From assembly GCA_030837505.1 (NCBI GenBank), contig JAUPKJ010000257.1, positions 1 through 64,000 on the forward strand: a stretch of 64,000 nucleotides of DNA, in the 5' to 3' direction. Shown piece by piece: positions 44,745-54,613 of this stretch. The number at the start of each line of letters is the position of its first letter. Within the stretch, counting starts at the first letter, position 1. Both the position numbers and the translations under genes were made by a program. The notes beneath the pieces were generated by a model. That model had not been told where the DNA came from and did no database searches. It worked only from the letters and a program-made list of their open reading frames with translations. The DNA is from Actinomycetota bacterium (GTDB lineage Bacteria; Actinomycetota; Actinomycetes; Actinomycetales; Kineosporiaceae).

Positions 44745-46535
44745 GTGGACGAGGTCGCGCCTTCTTCGCAGGACGTCGCCGCTGACGTGGCCGGGGTCGT
44801 CGGGCCCGCCACCGGCGACGTGGTTGCCGACCGGCGCCGGGCCGCGTGGTTCCTGGGCGGCATGTTCGAGGCAGCGCGTCACGACGCAGGGCTGTCCGCT
44901 CGGGCGCTCGGGGTGCTGGACGCGGCGCGGGAGCAGGATGCGGGCACGCTGTTCTGGGTGGTCTCGGCGTTCCGCGACCACGTGGGGCTCATGGACGCGC
45001 GGTTGCGCGGGGCGTGGCTGGCGGCGTGGGAGGACTTGCGCTCCCGCGACGGCAACGGGATCGAGGACCTCGACCGTGATGCCGAGGTGGTGGGGGCCCT
45101 GCTCGCCGCCGCGCCGGACGCCCCCACCGTGGCGGCGCCCGGCTGTTCGGCCCACGCACCGGGACCGGTCGCCGGGGGTGCGCCGGTGCGGGTGGGGCTG
45201 GTGGTCCCGCCGTACCTGAGCGGGAACTCGTTCCTCCAGCCGCCGCTGGGCATGATGCTGTCCGCGACGAGGCTGCGTGCTCAGGGTGCCGAGGTGGTGC
45301 TGCTGGACCTGCGCGCAGAGACGATGACCGACGCGGAGGCAGCACGACGGTTGGCCGGGTGCGCGGTGGTCGTGGTGACGACGACGCCGTACGACCAGGT
45401 GCAGAACTACTTCCTGGACTACCGGTACGCCCTGAGCGTGTGCCTGGTGCGCGCCCTGACCGGGCTGCTGCCGGGGGCGGTGGTGTGTGTGTGCGGCTCG
45501 CACGCCACGGTGCGCCCCGATCTGGTGCTGCGCGACTTCGGCGTGCCGATGGTGCTGCGCGGCGAGTACGACGTCCTCGTCCCGTTCCTGGTGACGGCCC
45601 TGACGCAGGGCGGCGACCTGCCCGGTTCCGTCGTCACGCCGGAGACGGTGGGGGACGCCGTGGTGGACCTCCACCGACCGGCGCCGCAGGTGCTGAGGCG
45701 CCCGGAGGTGCCGGAGGCGTTCCCGGCGATGGACCTGGTGGACTTCTCGGCCTACTACGGCGACGGGTACCGCGACGGGCTTCCCTACCGGCGCCGCGGG
45801 TGGGCCACGGTCCTGGCGAACCGGGGCTGCCCGTGGCGGTGCGACTTCTGCTTCAACGCGTGGGGACGCCGGGTGCGCCGCCGCGAGCCGGGCGCGGTCG
45901 TCGAGGAGTTGGCCCGGTTGCAGGACGGGCACGAGGTGCGGGCGGTGTTCTTCATCGACTTCACGTTCACCGCGAGCCACGAGTGGGTGCACGAGTTCTG
46001 CCGCGAGTACCGGCGCCGGGGCCTGCGCGTGTCGTGGGTGTGCGAGACCCGCATCGACGCCGTCTCCCCGGCGGTGCTCGCGGAGATGGCGGCCTCGGGG
46101 TGCGAGGGCATCTGGTTCGGCGTGGAGTCCTTCGACGCGGGGATCGTCGCGGCGGCGAACAAGTACCGCTCGGACGAGGCGATGCTGTCGGCGATCGAGG
46201 ACACCGCGCGGGCCGGGATCTCCCCGCACGCTTTCATCATGATCGGCCTTCCCGGTGAGACGCCGGCGACGATCGAGCGGACCCGGGCGACGGTCTCCCG
46301 GCTGCGCGTGCCGTACACCAAGAGCGTGATCGTGGCCACGCCCCGGTACGGCACGGAGTACTTCCGTGCCGCGCAGGAACAGTTCCCCGGCCTGCGTCTG
46401 GAGGACGGCTTCTCCCGGCTGCTGGCCGTGCGCGGCCTGGTGGGCAACGAGATGACCCCCCAGCGGGTGCAGGAGGCGGTGTCGATGTTCCGGGACCGGC
46501 GCGCGGTGTTCGCCCCGGGGCCGCCCGCTCTGTGA
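44745..46535 (+). CDS. B12-binding radical SAM protein, second copy
   Basis: Same 596-residue cobalamin/radical SAM enzyme as the 19984-21774 gene, with CPWRCDFC cluster motif. GTG start with AGAGGA eight bases upstream; TAGAAT at 44662 is a possible -10 box. Its stop abuts that of the methyltransferase copy. Confidence 0.87.
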   Translation: MDEVAPSSQDVAADVAGVVGPATGDVVADRRRAAWFLGGMFEAARHDAGLSARALGVLDAAREQDAGTLFWVVSAFRDHVGLMDARLRGAWLAAWEDLRSRDGNGIEDLDRDAEVVGALLAAAPDAPTVAAPGCSAHAPGPVAGGAPVRVGLVVPPYLSGNSFLQPPLGMMLSATRLRAQGAEVVLLDLRAETMTDAEAARRLAGCAVVVVTTTPYDQVQNYFLDYRYALSVCLVRALTGLLPGAVVCVCGSHATVRPDLVLRDFGVPMVLRGEYDVLVPFLVTALTQGGDLPGSVVTPETVGDAVVDLHRPAPQVLRRPEVPEAFPAMDLVDFSAYYGDGYRDGLPYRRRGWATVLANRGCPWRCDFCFNAWGRRVRRREPGAVVEELARLQDGHEVRAVFFIDFTFTASHEWVHEFCREYRRRGLRVSWVCETRIDAVSPAVLAEMAASGCEGIWFGVESFDAGIVAAANKYRSDEAMLSAIEDTARAGISPHAFIMIGLPGETPATIERTRATVSRLRVPYTKSVIVATPRYGTEYFRAAQEQFPGLRLEDGFSRLLAVRGLVGNEMTPQRVQEAVSMFRDRRAVFAPGPPAL

Positions 46536-47366
46536 TCAGCCGGGCGGGCCCGGTTTGCGGGCGACGGCGAGCAGGTGCTCCGACAGGGCCAGCGACACGC
46601 GCCCGGGCGCGGAGGAGACCAGGAGCGCGTCCAGCGCCCGCCCGGCCCGCGGGCCCCGCCGGGCGCGGCGGGCCAGTCCCGGGGCCAGAACGGTGAACGA
46701 CTCGCAGCCGTGCACGCTCACGTCGACCAGCCCGGCGGTCTCCAGCTCCGCTCGCAGTGCGTGCCCGTCCGACAAGAACGCGGGTGGGAAGTCTCCCAGC
46801 GCGCCGGCCGGTAGCGCGACCGACGCGCGGAGGGCCTTCCCCAGGAGCACGCGGGTCCGCCAGGCGCGCCGTGGACACCGCCAGACCGTCTTCACGCTGG
46901 CCCCGGTGCGGTTCAGGCCAGCGACCACGAGCAGACCACCGGGGACAAGCACGCGCACCGCCTCGTTGATCATCCGCCGTCGGTCCACGGCCTCAGGCAG
47001 GTGGTAGTGCGGGCCGAGCAGGAACACCGCGTCCAGCCGTCCGTCGGCCACGGGCAGGCGGCAGGCGTCGGCCTGGATCCGTGCCGTGTCCCGGACGCCG
47101 GGCACCGCTGCCAGTTCCACCGCTGACAGGTCCAGGCACAGCACCCGCTCGGCGATCGAGTGGAGCCAGGGCCCATAGTGCCCTGGCCCTGACCCGATCT
47201 CGGCCACCACGCTCAGCGGGCCACGGTCCGCCAGCAGGCCGCCCACGACGGCGCGCAGTACGAGAGCTTCACTGGCGCGGTAGGGGTCCTGCAGCCGGGT
47301 CCCCTCACGCAGGGCGACACGGTCGTAGTGCGCGCGCACGTCCCTGCTTGCCTCGTTCGTGTTCAC
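46536..47366 (-). CDS. Class I methyltransferase, second copy
   Basis: Same 276-residue S-adenosylmethionine-dependent methyltransferase as the 19153-19983 gene (AEIGSGPGHYG motif). GTG start 31 bp after the lysK copy; its stop touches that of the B12 radical SAM copy. Confidence 0.85.
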   Translation of the reverse strand: MNTNEASRDVRAHYDRVALREGTRLQDPYRASEALVLRAVVGGLLADRGPLSVVAEIGSGPGHYGPWLHSIAERVLCLDLSAVELAAVPGVRDTARIQADACRLPVADGRLDAVFLLGPHYHLPEAVDRRRMINEAVRVLVPGGLLVVAGLNRTGASVKTVWRCPRRAWRTRVLLGKALRASVALPAGALGDFPPAFLSDGHALRAELETAGLVDVSVHGCESFTVLAPGLARRARRGPRAGRALDALLVSSAPGRVSLALSEHLLAVARKPGPPG

Positions 47367-47397
47367 CCCCCGATGACCGACCGGTGGCGACGAGCGT

Positions 47398-49128
47398 TCA
47401 GGGGGTAAGGAACTTCTTGGCGCGCTCTGTCCCGATGGAGATCAGCAGCGTGGGCAGCCGAGGTCCGGTGTCTCGCGTCACCAGCAATCTGTACACCAGG
47501 GAGAAAAACTTCCGCTGAATAGCCTTCAACTCTGGTGTCGGTTGAACATCGACCGGCAATCCGGCCTGGATTTTCGGCGCCGCATACACCAGTGTGGTCA
47601 ACTGTTCGAGGGACTGGTGGCTGTCGAGACCGTCAACCAGCAGCGTCAACGTTTCGCGTTCGCTGTCGGACAGCTGCGCCAAGAGATCCTTGTCCGGTTC
47701 GTCGCGGATCTGGGTGCGTTCCTCGAGTGGCACCTGTGTGTTGATCCAGTAGCTGGCCCGAGAGAGCCGCGGTTCCACGTCCGCCAGGTCGGAGACAGGG
47801 TCCTGGGGATCGAGCTGGCGCAGGATGCGCAGGACCTGATCCGTGTCGCCCGCCGTCACGTCGACGATCGAGGCCAATGTCCGGAAGGGGACCGTGTGCG
47901 GGGTCGTTGTCAGCGTCCGCCCACCGGCGTTCAGGGCTCGACCGTAGGAGGGATCCTCGCTTCCGGCCGTTTGACCGCTCTTGCGGCGGGTGGCGGCGTC
48001 CCACTCGTCGTAGAGGCGCGCCAATTCGCCGTCGAAAGCGACTTTGAACGACTGGTTCGGGCGACGCCGTGCGTAAAGCCAGCGCAGCACCGGAGCTTCC
48101 ATGACCTTCAGAGCGTCGCTGGGGGTTGGGACGGCGCCGCGGGAACTGCTCATCTTCGCCATTCCCGAGATACCGACGAAGGCGTACATGGGGCCGATCG
48201 GTGGCTCGGCATGAAATACCTTGCGGACGATCTGCTTGCCGACGACGTACGACGATCCTGGTGACGAGTGGTCCACGCCGGACGGCTCGAAGTCGACGTC
48301 CTCGAACGCCCATCGCATCGGCCAGTCGACCTTCCACACCAGTTTGCCGTTGGTGTGGCTGTCGAGTCGGACCGCTTCCTGAAAGCTGCACGCATTGCAG
48401 ACGTAGTGGAGTTCCGTCGTGTCGTCGTCGTAGTGGGTGACGGTGGTGAGGTCTTTGTCGCAGCGCGAACAGAACGGCTTGTAGGGGAAGTACCCCGTTG
48501 TGGACTTGCCGTCGTCGTCGGTCGAGGCCCCTGATCCCTGGATTGCGAGGGCTTCCGCGTCGTTGACGGTGGGATCCGGAGCCGAGCCCGTTCGTCCCTT
48601 GGTGCGGTACTGATCGAGAATGGCGTCAATCGCGTGCCGGTGAGCCATTGCGGCAAAGATCTGCTCGCGGTAGGCACCTGAGGTGTACATCGAGGTTTGA
48701 CTGACCTCGCGAACCGTGACACCAAGCTCGGCCAGGGCGGCACGCATCGGGGCTTTGAAGTGTTCGGCCCAGTTCGGGTACTCGCTTCCAGCCGGAGCCG
48801 GCACGCGACTAAGTGGCTTGCCAATGTGCTGGTTCCAGGACGGGTCGACCCCGGCCGGGACCTTCCGGAAGCGGTCGAAGTCGTCCCAGGACAGTACGTG
48901 GACGCACTCTCGCCCGCGACGCCGCACCTCGTCGGCGACAAGGTGCGGCGTCATCACTTCCCGGAGATTCCCCAGGTGCACAGGACCTGAGGGGCTGAGT
49001 CCAGAGGCGCAGGTGATGGCCTGTCCGGGCTTTTTGCGATCAGCCTGGGCGATGAGCTCGCTCGCGAACCGATCCACCCAGTCCCGGTCTTCGTGGCCAT
49101 TTGATTGCCCAGTGACCTCATGCGCCAT
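47398..49128 (-). CDS. lysK: Lysyl-tRNA synthetase, class I, second copy
   Basis: Same 576-residue class I enzyme as the 17391-19121 gene, with HLGN, KMSSS and four zinc-knuckle cysteines. If the inverted repeat is physical, the cell carries two identical lysK genes. Confidence 0.93.
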   Translation of the reverse strand: MAHEVTGQSNGHEDRDWVDRFASELIAQADRKKPGQAITCASGLSPSGPVHLGNLREVMTPHLVADEVRRRGRECVHVLSWDDFDRFRKVPAGVDPSWNQHIGKPLSRVPAPAGSEYPNWAEHFKAPMRAALAELGVTVREVSQTSMYTSGAYREQIFAAMAHRHAIDAILDQYRTKGRTGSAPDPTVNDAEALAIQGSGASTDDDGKSTTGYFPYKPFCSRCDKDLTTVTHYDDDTTELHYVCNACSFQEAVRLDSHTNGKLVWKVDWPMRWAFEDVDFEPSGVDHSSPGSSYVVGKQIVRKVFHAEPPIGPMYAFVGISGMAKMSSSRGAVPTPSDALKVMEAPVLRWLYARRRPNQSFKVAFDGELARLYDEWDAATRRKSGQTAGSEDPSYGRALNAGGRTLTTTPHTVPFRTLASIVDVTAGDTDQVLRILRQLDPQDPVSDLADVEPRLSRASYWINTQVPLEERTQIRDEPDKDLLAQLSDSERETLTLLVDGLDSHQSLEQLTTLVYAAPKIQAGLPVDVQPTPELKAIQRKFFSLVYRLLVTRDTGPRLPTLLISIGTERAKKFLTP

Positions 49129-49135
49129 GCTGGTG

Positions 49136-49141
49136 ATTTTA
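49136..49141 (-). promoter_or_regulatory. -10 box for leaderless lysK, mirror copy
   Basis: TAAAAT on the minus strand ends seven bases before the lysK ATG, as in the other arm. Confidence 0.45.
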
Positions 49142-49274
49142 GCAGACCCTCGTTGCGCTATACGCGCACGACCGAGTGCTGCCTCTGTCGCATACGCACC
49201 TCCGAGGTCAGCCTCCCGAATCGCCGGCTCCCCCTCGGTGTACCACCTGACGATCGAGGCAGGTCAGAGCCCGG

Positions 49275-50339
49275 CTAGGTCAGGAAACCCTGAATGAATC
49301 GCTCGACCCCGAATCCCATGCTCACCGATTCCGGAGCCCCTAGATCCAGCAAGTTCAGGAAACGCGAAGAGGGGCCGCCGCAAACCCCGCCGCCCCTGAG
49401 TCTCGCTTCTTGCCGGAGAGATTCCTCGTGGAAGTTGTCGTAATCAGTCTCGTCACGGTAACCATGGGCAACACTCTTTCCGTTGACAATCCATATCGTT
49501 TCCTTTCGGTGGCCGCGCACTGATCGAGCCAGGGGTGAGTTCACCGGGGAGTTGAGGAAGATCGCATTGGCGGTCATGGGCTTCTGTTCCCGAAACCATC
49601 CAGTTCTTTGCGCATGGTCGAGGTGGGGAACCTCTTGGTCCACGTCTCGAACTTCCATATTCGAGTAGTCGGCATGGGGGAGGTCGAGTCGGTCGGCCAC
49701 CTCCGCGGCAAGGCTCACAACGGTGAGTATTTCTCGCTGAACGACTGAAACATCCACGACGGGGTCAACCAATTCGAGCAGCAAGTACTCGTTCGGCGAT
49801 GATCTCCTGTTGTGGACATCTCGGACGACATATCCGATTTCGAAGGCCGGCCGCAGGGTGATGGCCACCACTTCCTTGAGTTCCAGTTCGTGAGTAATCT
49901 TGAGGAATCCTTTGACATGCCTCCCGCAGATTCTTGCCGGAGGTGCCAGGCTTGTTCCTCGTTCATTCATCATCGAACGACTCAGGATGCGGAGATACCC
50001 TTGCTCCGAAAGGTGCTCCGAGATGGCGGCGAGAAACAGGCTCATGAATACGGTCCGATCGATGGCGCCCACAAGAAAGTCATCCGGTCCCGCCTTCCGT
50101 GGCGAGTCGCCTCTCGGGGTCCTGCATGAACCGATATGAGTTACTTGCAGGATTGGTTGGCCGCTGTCGTTCACCGCAGGGTGCACGGTGGCTTCCAGAA
50201 GGGAGAGCCGCGATATTTCTTTCTGGCGCGCGAGCGTTGCATCAACCGCAAGCTGCTGCCTGCCGTCAGCGTTCATCGCATCAAGAAACCAGCAGGATTT
50301 GTGACGGCGAACCGCAAGCACTCGAAAGTACTCACCCAT
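49275..50339 (-). CDS. Class II LysRS-like catalytic protein, second copy
   Basis: Same 354-residue protein as the 16180-17244 gene: class II motif 2 arginine (Arg173), NSPLAR, VNGKSVAHGY and motif 3 MGFGVER, but no anticodon-binding domain. Confidence 0.78.
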   Translation of the reverse strand: MGEYFRVLAVRRHKSCWFLDAMNADGRQQLAVDATLARQKEISRLSLLEATVHPAVNDSGQPILQVTHIGSCRTPRGDSPRKAGPDDFLVGAIDRTVFMSLFLAAISEHLSEQGYLRILSRSMMNERGTSLAPPARICGRHVKGFLKITHELELKEVVAITLRPAFEIGYVVRDVHNRRSSPNEYLLLELVDPVVDVSVVQREILTVVSLAAEVADRLDLPHADYSNMEVRDVDQEVPHLDHAQRTGWFREQKPMTANAIFLNSPVNSPLARSVRGHRKETIWIVNGKSVAHGYRDETDYDNFHEESLRQEARLRGGGVCGGPSSRFLNLLDLGAPESVSMGFGVERFIQGFLT

Positions 50340-50408
50340 GCTCGCCTGATTTCTCGGGTGTCAGGTCCAGCCTGTCCCCGAGTATCTTCATGGGGCAGGC
50401 CGGCGGGC

Positions 50409-51488
50409 TCACGGCGCGTTCCTCTCTGCTGTGGAGCGGAGAACGAACGCGGGTCTTGGGGGCATCGCGTTGTTCGACTGCCGGGCGACGTGGTCCGCGG
50501 CCTGGAAGACGGCGGCCAGGTCTTCCAGTCGGGCGACGAACGTGGCGGCGTCGCCCTCGGGCACGGGCTGTCCGGCCACGGAGGTCTCGGACCAGCGGCA
50601 GCCGATGACGCGGTGGTCGGGCAGGGCGAAGATGTCGTAGAGGCCCTCGTGACAGGGGAAGTAGGGGCAGCCAGAGCAGATGCCCGAGGTGTCGTAGCGC
50701 GACCCGTTCCAGGTGCTCTTCACCGTCACCGGCACGCCGTCCACGTCGTAGATCCGGCACGGTGTGCCGAAGGAGCGCGCGTACTGGTGGTGCACGATCG
50801 CGGCGGACGCGCGGGCGAGTTCGGCCTCCACGCGCTCCAGGCTCACGTGCAGGTCGCGGCGGACGCCGAACGGCAGCGGAACCGAGACCACGTCGAGAAG
50901 CTTGAGCCCGCACCCGGTGGCGCGGCAGAAGTCGATGATGCCGGGGATCTCGTGGGCGTTGATCGTGGTGACGACCATGTTCACGCGCAGCAGCAGGCCC
51001 AGGCCGCGCAGCAGGTCGGTGCCGCAGAGGATGTCCGGCAGCGGGGAGCGGGCGCGGGTGCCGGACATCGTCTGGGCGGCCTGGGCGTCGAGGGTGTCGA
51101 GGCTGACGGCGAAGTGGAAGTTGGGTCCGAGGTCCTCCAGGGTCTCCACGTGGCGGGAGACGAGGGAGCCGTTGGTGTTCACGTGCACGTACACGTCGAG
51201 GTCGGCCAGGCCACGAAGGATGTCGTCGATCTGCGGGTGCATGAACGGCTCGCCGCCCGTGACCCGCAGTTTCGTCACCCCTCTGGCCTTGGCCGCCTTG
51301 GCGAACGACAGCAGCTCTGCGGCGTCCCAGGCCCGCTGGCGGCTGGCCGTCAGCTCCCCGCCCTCCCCGCAGTACCCGCACCGGAAGTTGCAGGACTTGG
51401 TCACGGGGAAGGTCAGGAACGGCAGCAGGTCCCTGCTGCGCTTCTCTCGGGAGTCAAGGATCTCCCACCGCGGGAGGACGTCGGACAT
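50409..51488 (-). CDS. MoaA-like radical SAM enzyme, second copy
   Basis: Same 359-residue enzyme as the 15031-16110 gene with CNFRCGYC and auxiliary CSGCPYFPC cysteines. ATG chosen by its GAAGGAG ribosome site. Confidence 0.85.
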   Translation of the reverse strand: MSDVLPRWEILDSREKRSRDLLPFLTFPVTKSCNFRCGYCGEGGELTASRQRAWDAAELLSFAKAAKARGVTKLRVTGGEPFMHPQIDDILRGLADLDVYVHVNTNGSLVSRHVETLEDLGPNFHFAVSLDTLDAQAAQTMSGTRARSPLPDILCGTDLLRGLGLLLRVNMVVTTINAHEIPGIIDFCRATGCGLKLLDVVSVPLPFGVRRDLHVSLERVEAELARASAAIVHHQYARSFGTPCRIYDVDGVPVTVKSTWNGSRYDTSGICSGCPYFPCHEGLYDIFALPDHRVIGCRWSETSVAGQPVPEGDAATFVARLEDLAAVFQAADHVARQSNNAMPPRPAFVLRSTAERNAP

Positions 51489-51519
51489 GCGAACCACACT
51501 CCTTCAGGGCGATGTGTCG

Positions 51520-51538
51520 CCGGCCCGCACCGGGCCGG
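51520..51538 (-). other. GC hairpin before the radical SAM gene, mirror copy
   Basis: Same 8-bp stem and GTG loop; possible attenuator or terminator. Confidence 0.4.
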
Positions 51539-51764
51539 GTCCAGCCCGTGCCGCAAGGCCCCTCCACGTCGGATGGCGAGGGGAAGGCTGCCGCGTCGCC
51601 TCGGCGACGTCGTCGAGCGCGCCGGGCGCGGGGTCGAGCAGGCCGGGACGTCCCTTTCCCTCTAGGACGCCGGTCACGACAAGGCGATACGCCCAGATCG
51701 TTGTATTCGAGCCATGAGGGTTCAACAGTCCGTTATGAGTGATGGATTTCCCGCGCCCGCCGTG

Positions 51765-52121
51765 CTACTCGGGGCCCGGTGCGATCCGCGTCGCAAGAGC
51801 ACGACGCCCCGGCAGCATGCTCGGCGCCGGGGTGTGCAGGACGAGAGGACGGACCAGGGAGCGTTCCCACCCCGGGCGCTTCGCTCCCGCCTTCCAGGCG
51901 GACTTGCCGTCGTCGCGCAGGACCTCGCCGAGGCGGGCGCGGAGGAGGAGGACCTCTCGCAGGGTGTCCTCGATCTGGCGGTCGAACTTCTCGGTCTCCC
52001 CGGTCTCGGGGTTGATCGAGATGCGCCCGTAGACGTCCAGGACTGGCGCGTCCGCGAACGCCGGGTCGTCCTCATGGGCGCGCAGCGTGTCGATCAGGTC
52101 ATTGACCTGCGGTGGAAGCAT
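51765..52121 (-). CDS. Small hypothetical protein, second copy
   Basis: Same unrecognised 118-residue frame as at 14398-14754, starting MLPPQVNDLID, with a Pro/Arg-rich tail that may be readthrough. Confidence 0.4.
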   Translation of the reverse strand: MLPPQVNDLIDTLRAHEDDPAFADAPVLDVYGRISINPETGETEKFDRQIEDTLREVLLLRARLGEVLRDDGKSAWKAGAKRPGWERSLVRPLVLHTPAPSMLPGRRALATRIAPGPE

Positions 52122-52204
52122 AGGAACACCCACGAAGGCAGGGCATACCTCATCGATTCGCTTCCCCTCGGCTGCAGGCCGGGGTCGCGACCGACGCCCG
52201 GAAG

Positions 52205-52230
52205 CCCCGGACGGTCCGGAGCATCCGGGG
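52205..52230 (-). terminator. Possible terminator, mirror copy
   Basis: CCCCGGA/TCCGGGG stem with a 12-base loop after the truncated ligase copy. Confidence 0.4.
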
Positions 52231-52244
52231 TGGCCGGCCGGGGA

Positions 52245-53156
52245 TCACCGATCGGGGACCGGAAGGACCTCCGGGTCGGAATCGATCTTCTCGGGGCGGG
52301 CCCACCGGTGTTGCGGGCACGAGACCGTGGGGTCCGTCGCCGTCCTCACGGTGATCCCGAGGTCACGGACGCGGGCCGTTGTCGGCGCGTCCCGGGGCCG
52401 GGACAGCGGCAGGACACATGCTCCACCGGCCCAGGCCGTCCACAGTTCGAACACCGACAGGTCGGAGGTGAGTTCGTGGATCTGGCTGACGGTGTCCCCC
52501 GGACCCACCTCGTCCTCGGGCCCCCGGGCCGCGAGATGGGCGCAGACCTGGCGATGGGTGATCGGAACCCCCTTCGGCTGCCCGGTCGTGCCCGAGTCGA
52601 ACAGGAGACAGGCCAGGTCGCCCTCCTCCGGTGGTCCGCCGACGCCCGGTCCCCGGGTCTGTGGGACGCGCCGGGCCCGGCTCCTGCCGACGGGGATCCG
52701 TGTCGAAGGGCGGGGCTCTGTCGTGAGGGGGTGTACGACCGGGATCCGGCGGCCCGTGTCGGCGAGCGCCCGCAGGAGGGCGTCCTGGTGTCCGGCGTCG
52801 GCGGGGTCCGCGATGAGGGAGTCCACCTGGGCCTGCCGAACGATGTTCCTGTTCCGGTCGACCATGTTCTCGGGATTCAGGGGCACCACTGCCGCCCCGG
52901 CGTGCAGGGCGGCCAGGTAGCCGGCGAGCCCTCCCGCGTCACGGCGGCACAGGAGTCCGACGCGCCGCACTGGGCCGGTGGCCGTCAGCCGGTCCGCGAG
53001 GTCCCGGGCCAGACCGTCCAGTTGCGAGTAGGACCAGACGCGGTCGCCCACGCGCAGTGCCGGGGCGTGGGGGTGGCGGTCCCGGGAGGCGAGGAACCAG
53101 CCCAGGAGGGTCGTCGGGGAGCGCCCTGCCGCGTTCCCGCCGTCCGCCGCGTTCAC
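52245..53156 (-). pseudogene. Truncated adenylation gene, second copy
   Basis: Same 303-residue fragment as at 13363-14274, with FDSGTTGQPKG but no later motifs. The break point is identical in both arms. Confidence 0.72.
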
Positions 53157-54160
53157 AGGATCTCCAGGACGGCACAGGTGCAGAAGTACCCGCTGCCCCC
53201 ACCGACGAGGGCCACGACGTCCCCGCTGCGGAGCCTGCCGGTGGCCGCCAGATGGTGCAGGCCGGCGAGTTGGTCCCCTGAGCCCAGGTGTCCGACGGTG
53301 CGGCCGAAGTCCCAGGTCGTCCTGGACTCCTCGACGTGCAGGATCTCCTTGACCATGCGCTTGAGGTTGAGGTACGTCGCGGTCACCGGCACGAACCAGG
53401 TGACGTCGACCAGGTCGATCCCCGCCTCGGTGAGCGTGCTCCCCAGGACGTCCGACAGGGTCCGCCCCATCCGGGTGTAGTGCTCCCACAGCCCGGGGCC
53501 CCCGCGCAGGAAGTCCTCGCGGCGGGTGTCGAGGTCCAGGGGCCTTTCCCCCCAGGGGTCCTCCCGGAAACCCGCCCCGCGGCTCTCGGCCTCCAGCGTG
53601 GAATCGGCCCCGCTCACGGTGCACACCAGCCGGGCGAATCCGCGCCCGGTCGTCAGGACGAGGGCGGTCCCGGCGTCCCCGTACACGGCTGCGCTGTCGC
53701 TGCGCCAGCGGTCGAAGGCCGGCAGGGCGAACCGGTCGGCCGTCGTCAGCAGGGCTGTGCCCGTTCCCTGCCGTTCCAACGTCATCGCCGCGAGTTCGAG
53801 GCCGGCCATCGCCCCGTTGCAGGACTGGTTCAGGTCGTAGGCCGGTGCGCCCGGGGCGCCCACGGCGTGGGAAATGTGTCCGGCGGCCGACCACATCTCT
53901 GCCCCCTGGAACCCCAGGTGGCTGTGGAAGACGGCGGACACCGGGGGAAGGTCGTTCTGTTCGGCCCGTTCGAGCGCCTCCCCGGCAGCTCGGACGGCCA
54001 TCTGCGGGGGTGAGACGCCTTCTGCGACGCACACCGATTCGATCTCGTTCGTCTCGTACTCCGCTGCCCCGTACAGGCCCTCGGCCACAGCCTGTGCACA
54101 GGGCACTCGTTCGGGGAGCCAGGCTCCCGTGCCCGCGACCTGCAGTCCTTCCCACCGCAT
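53153..54160 (-). CDS. Ketoacyl-ACP synthase III family protein, second copy
   Basis: Same 335-residue protein as the 12359-13366 gene, with Cys114 and VGHLGSGD, and lacking the usual HQAN histidine. Overlaps the truncated ligase copy as GTGA. Confidence 0.82.
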   Translation of the reverse strand: MRWEGLQVAGTGAWLPERVPCAQAVAEGLYGAAEYETNEIESVCVAEGVSPPQMAVRAAGEALERAEQNDLPPVSAVFHSHLGFQGAEMWSAAGHISHAVGAPGAPAYDLNQSCNGAMAGLELAAMTLERQGTGTALLTTADRFALPAFDRWRSDSAAVYGDAGTALVLTTGRGFARLVCTVSGADSTLEAESRGAGFREDPWGERPLDLDTRREDFLRGGPGLWEHYTRMGRTLSDVLGSTLTEAGIDLVDVTWFVPVTATYLNLKRMVKEILHVEESRTTWDFGRTVGHLGSGDQLAGLHHLAATGRLRSGDVVALVGGGSGYFCTCAVLEIL

Positions 54161-54237
54161 CGTTCGTTCCTCTCTCGCCGCTCGCTCCCGACGGGCACGG
54201 TCGGCGAGGGCGGGGAGCGCCGGGTCCGTGTGGGTGT

Positions 54238-54281
54238 CCTGGGTCGGGAAGACCAGGGCAGGAAGACCTGGGTCGGGAAGA
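54238..54281 (-). repeat. Three tandem 14-15-bp repeats, mirror copy
   Basis: Same TCTTCCCGACCCAGG-type array (minus strand), about 80 bp before the ketosynthase copy. Confidence 0.6.
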
Positions 54282-54342
54282 CAGGGATGTCGCCCGCAGG
54301 AGATCCGACTCGTTCCTCCTCGCCCACCGAGCCAAGCACTTC

Positions 54343-54363
54343 GGACCGTTCTTTTCACGGTCC
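54343..54363. other. Short hairpin, mirror copy
   Basis: GGACCGT/ACGGTCC stem with a 7-base loop in the ketosynthase leader. Confidence 0.4.
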
Positions 54364-54381
54364 CGGGCGATCTTCAAGGGT

Positions 54382-54421
54382 CCTAAGGGTCGTCACGAAT
54401 TTTTCATGACAAACCCCTAGG
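54382..54421. promoter_or_regulatory. Imperfect 40-bp inverted repeat, mirror copy
   Basis: Same operator-like element as at 12098-12137, between the divergent ketosynthase and esterase copies. Confidence 0.45.
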
Positions 54422-54485
54422 TCTCCGTCCCTGCTCGCAAGGCGTACGGAGGGCTCAGGGCGGCCCAGGGCACAGTGCGCGCCCA

Positions 54486-54515
54486 TTGACCGTTTTCTGA
54501 TTTCCGGAATAGGTT
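54486..54515 (+). promoter_or_regulatory. Promoter of the esterase gene, mirror copy
   Basis: TTGACC, 18-bp spacer, TAGGTT, reading toward the esterase copy. Confidence 0.6.
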
Positions 54516-54613
54516 GCGACCGGTTTGCAGGGTCCACGGTGCACGAAATGCTTTGCTCGCGGTGGTGTCACCCACCCGGTGAGAAGTCCTCGGCGGGTCA
54601 GCAAGGAGGAACC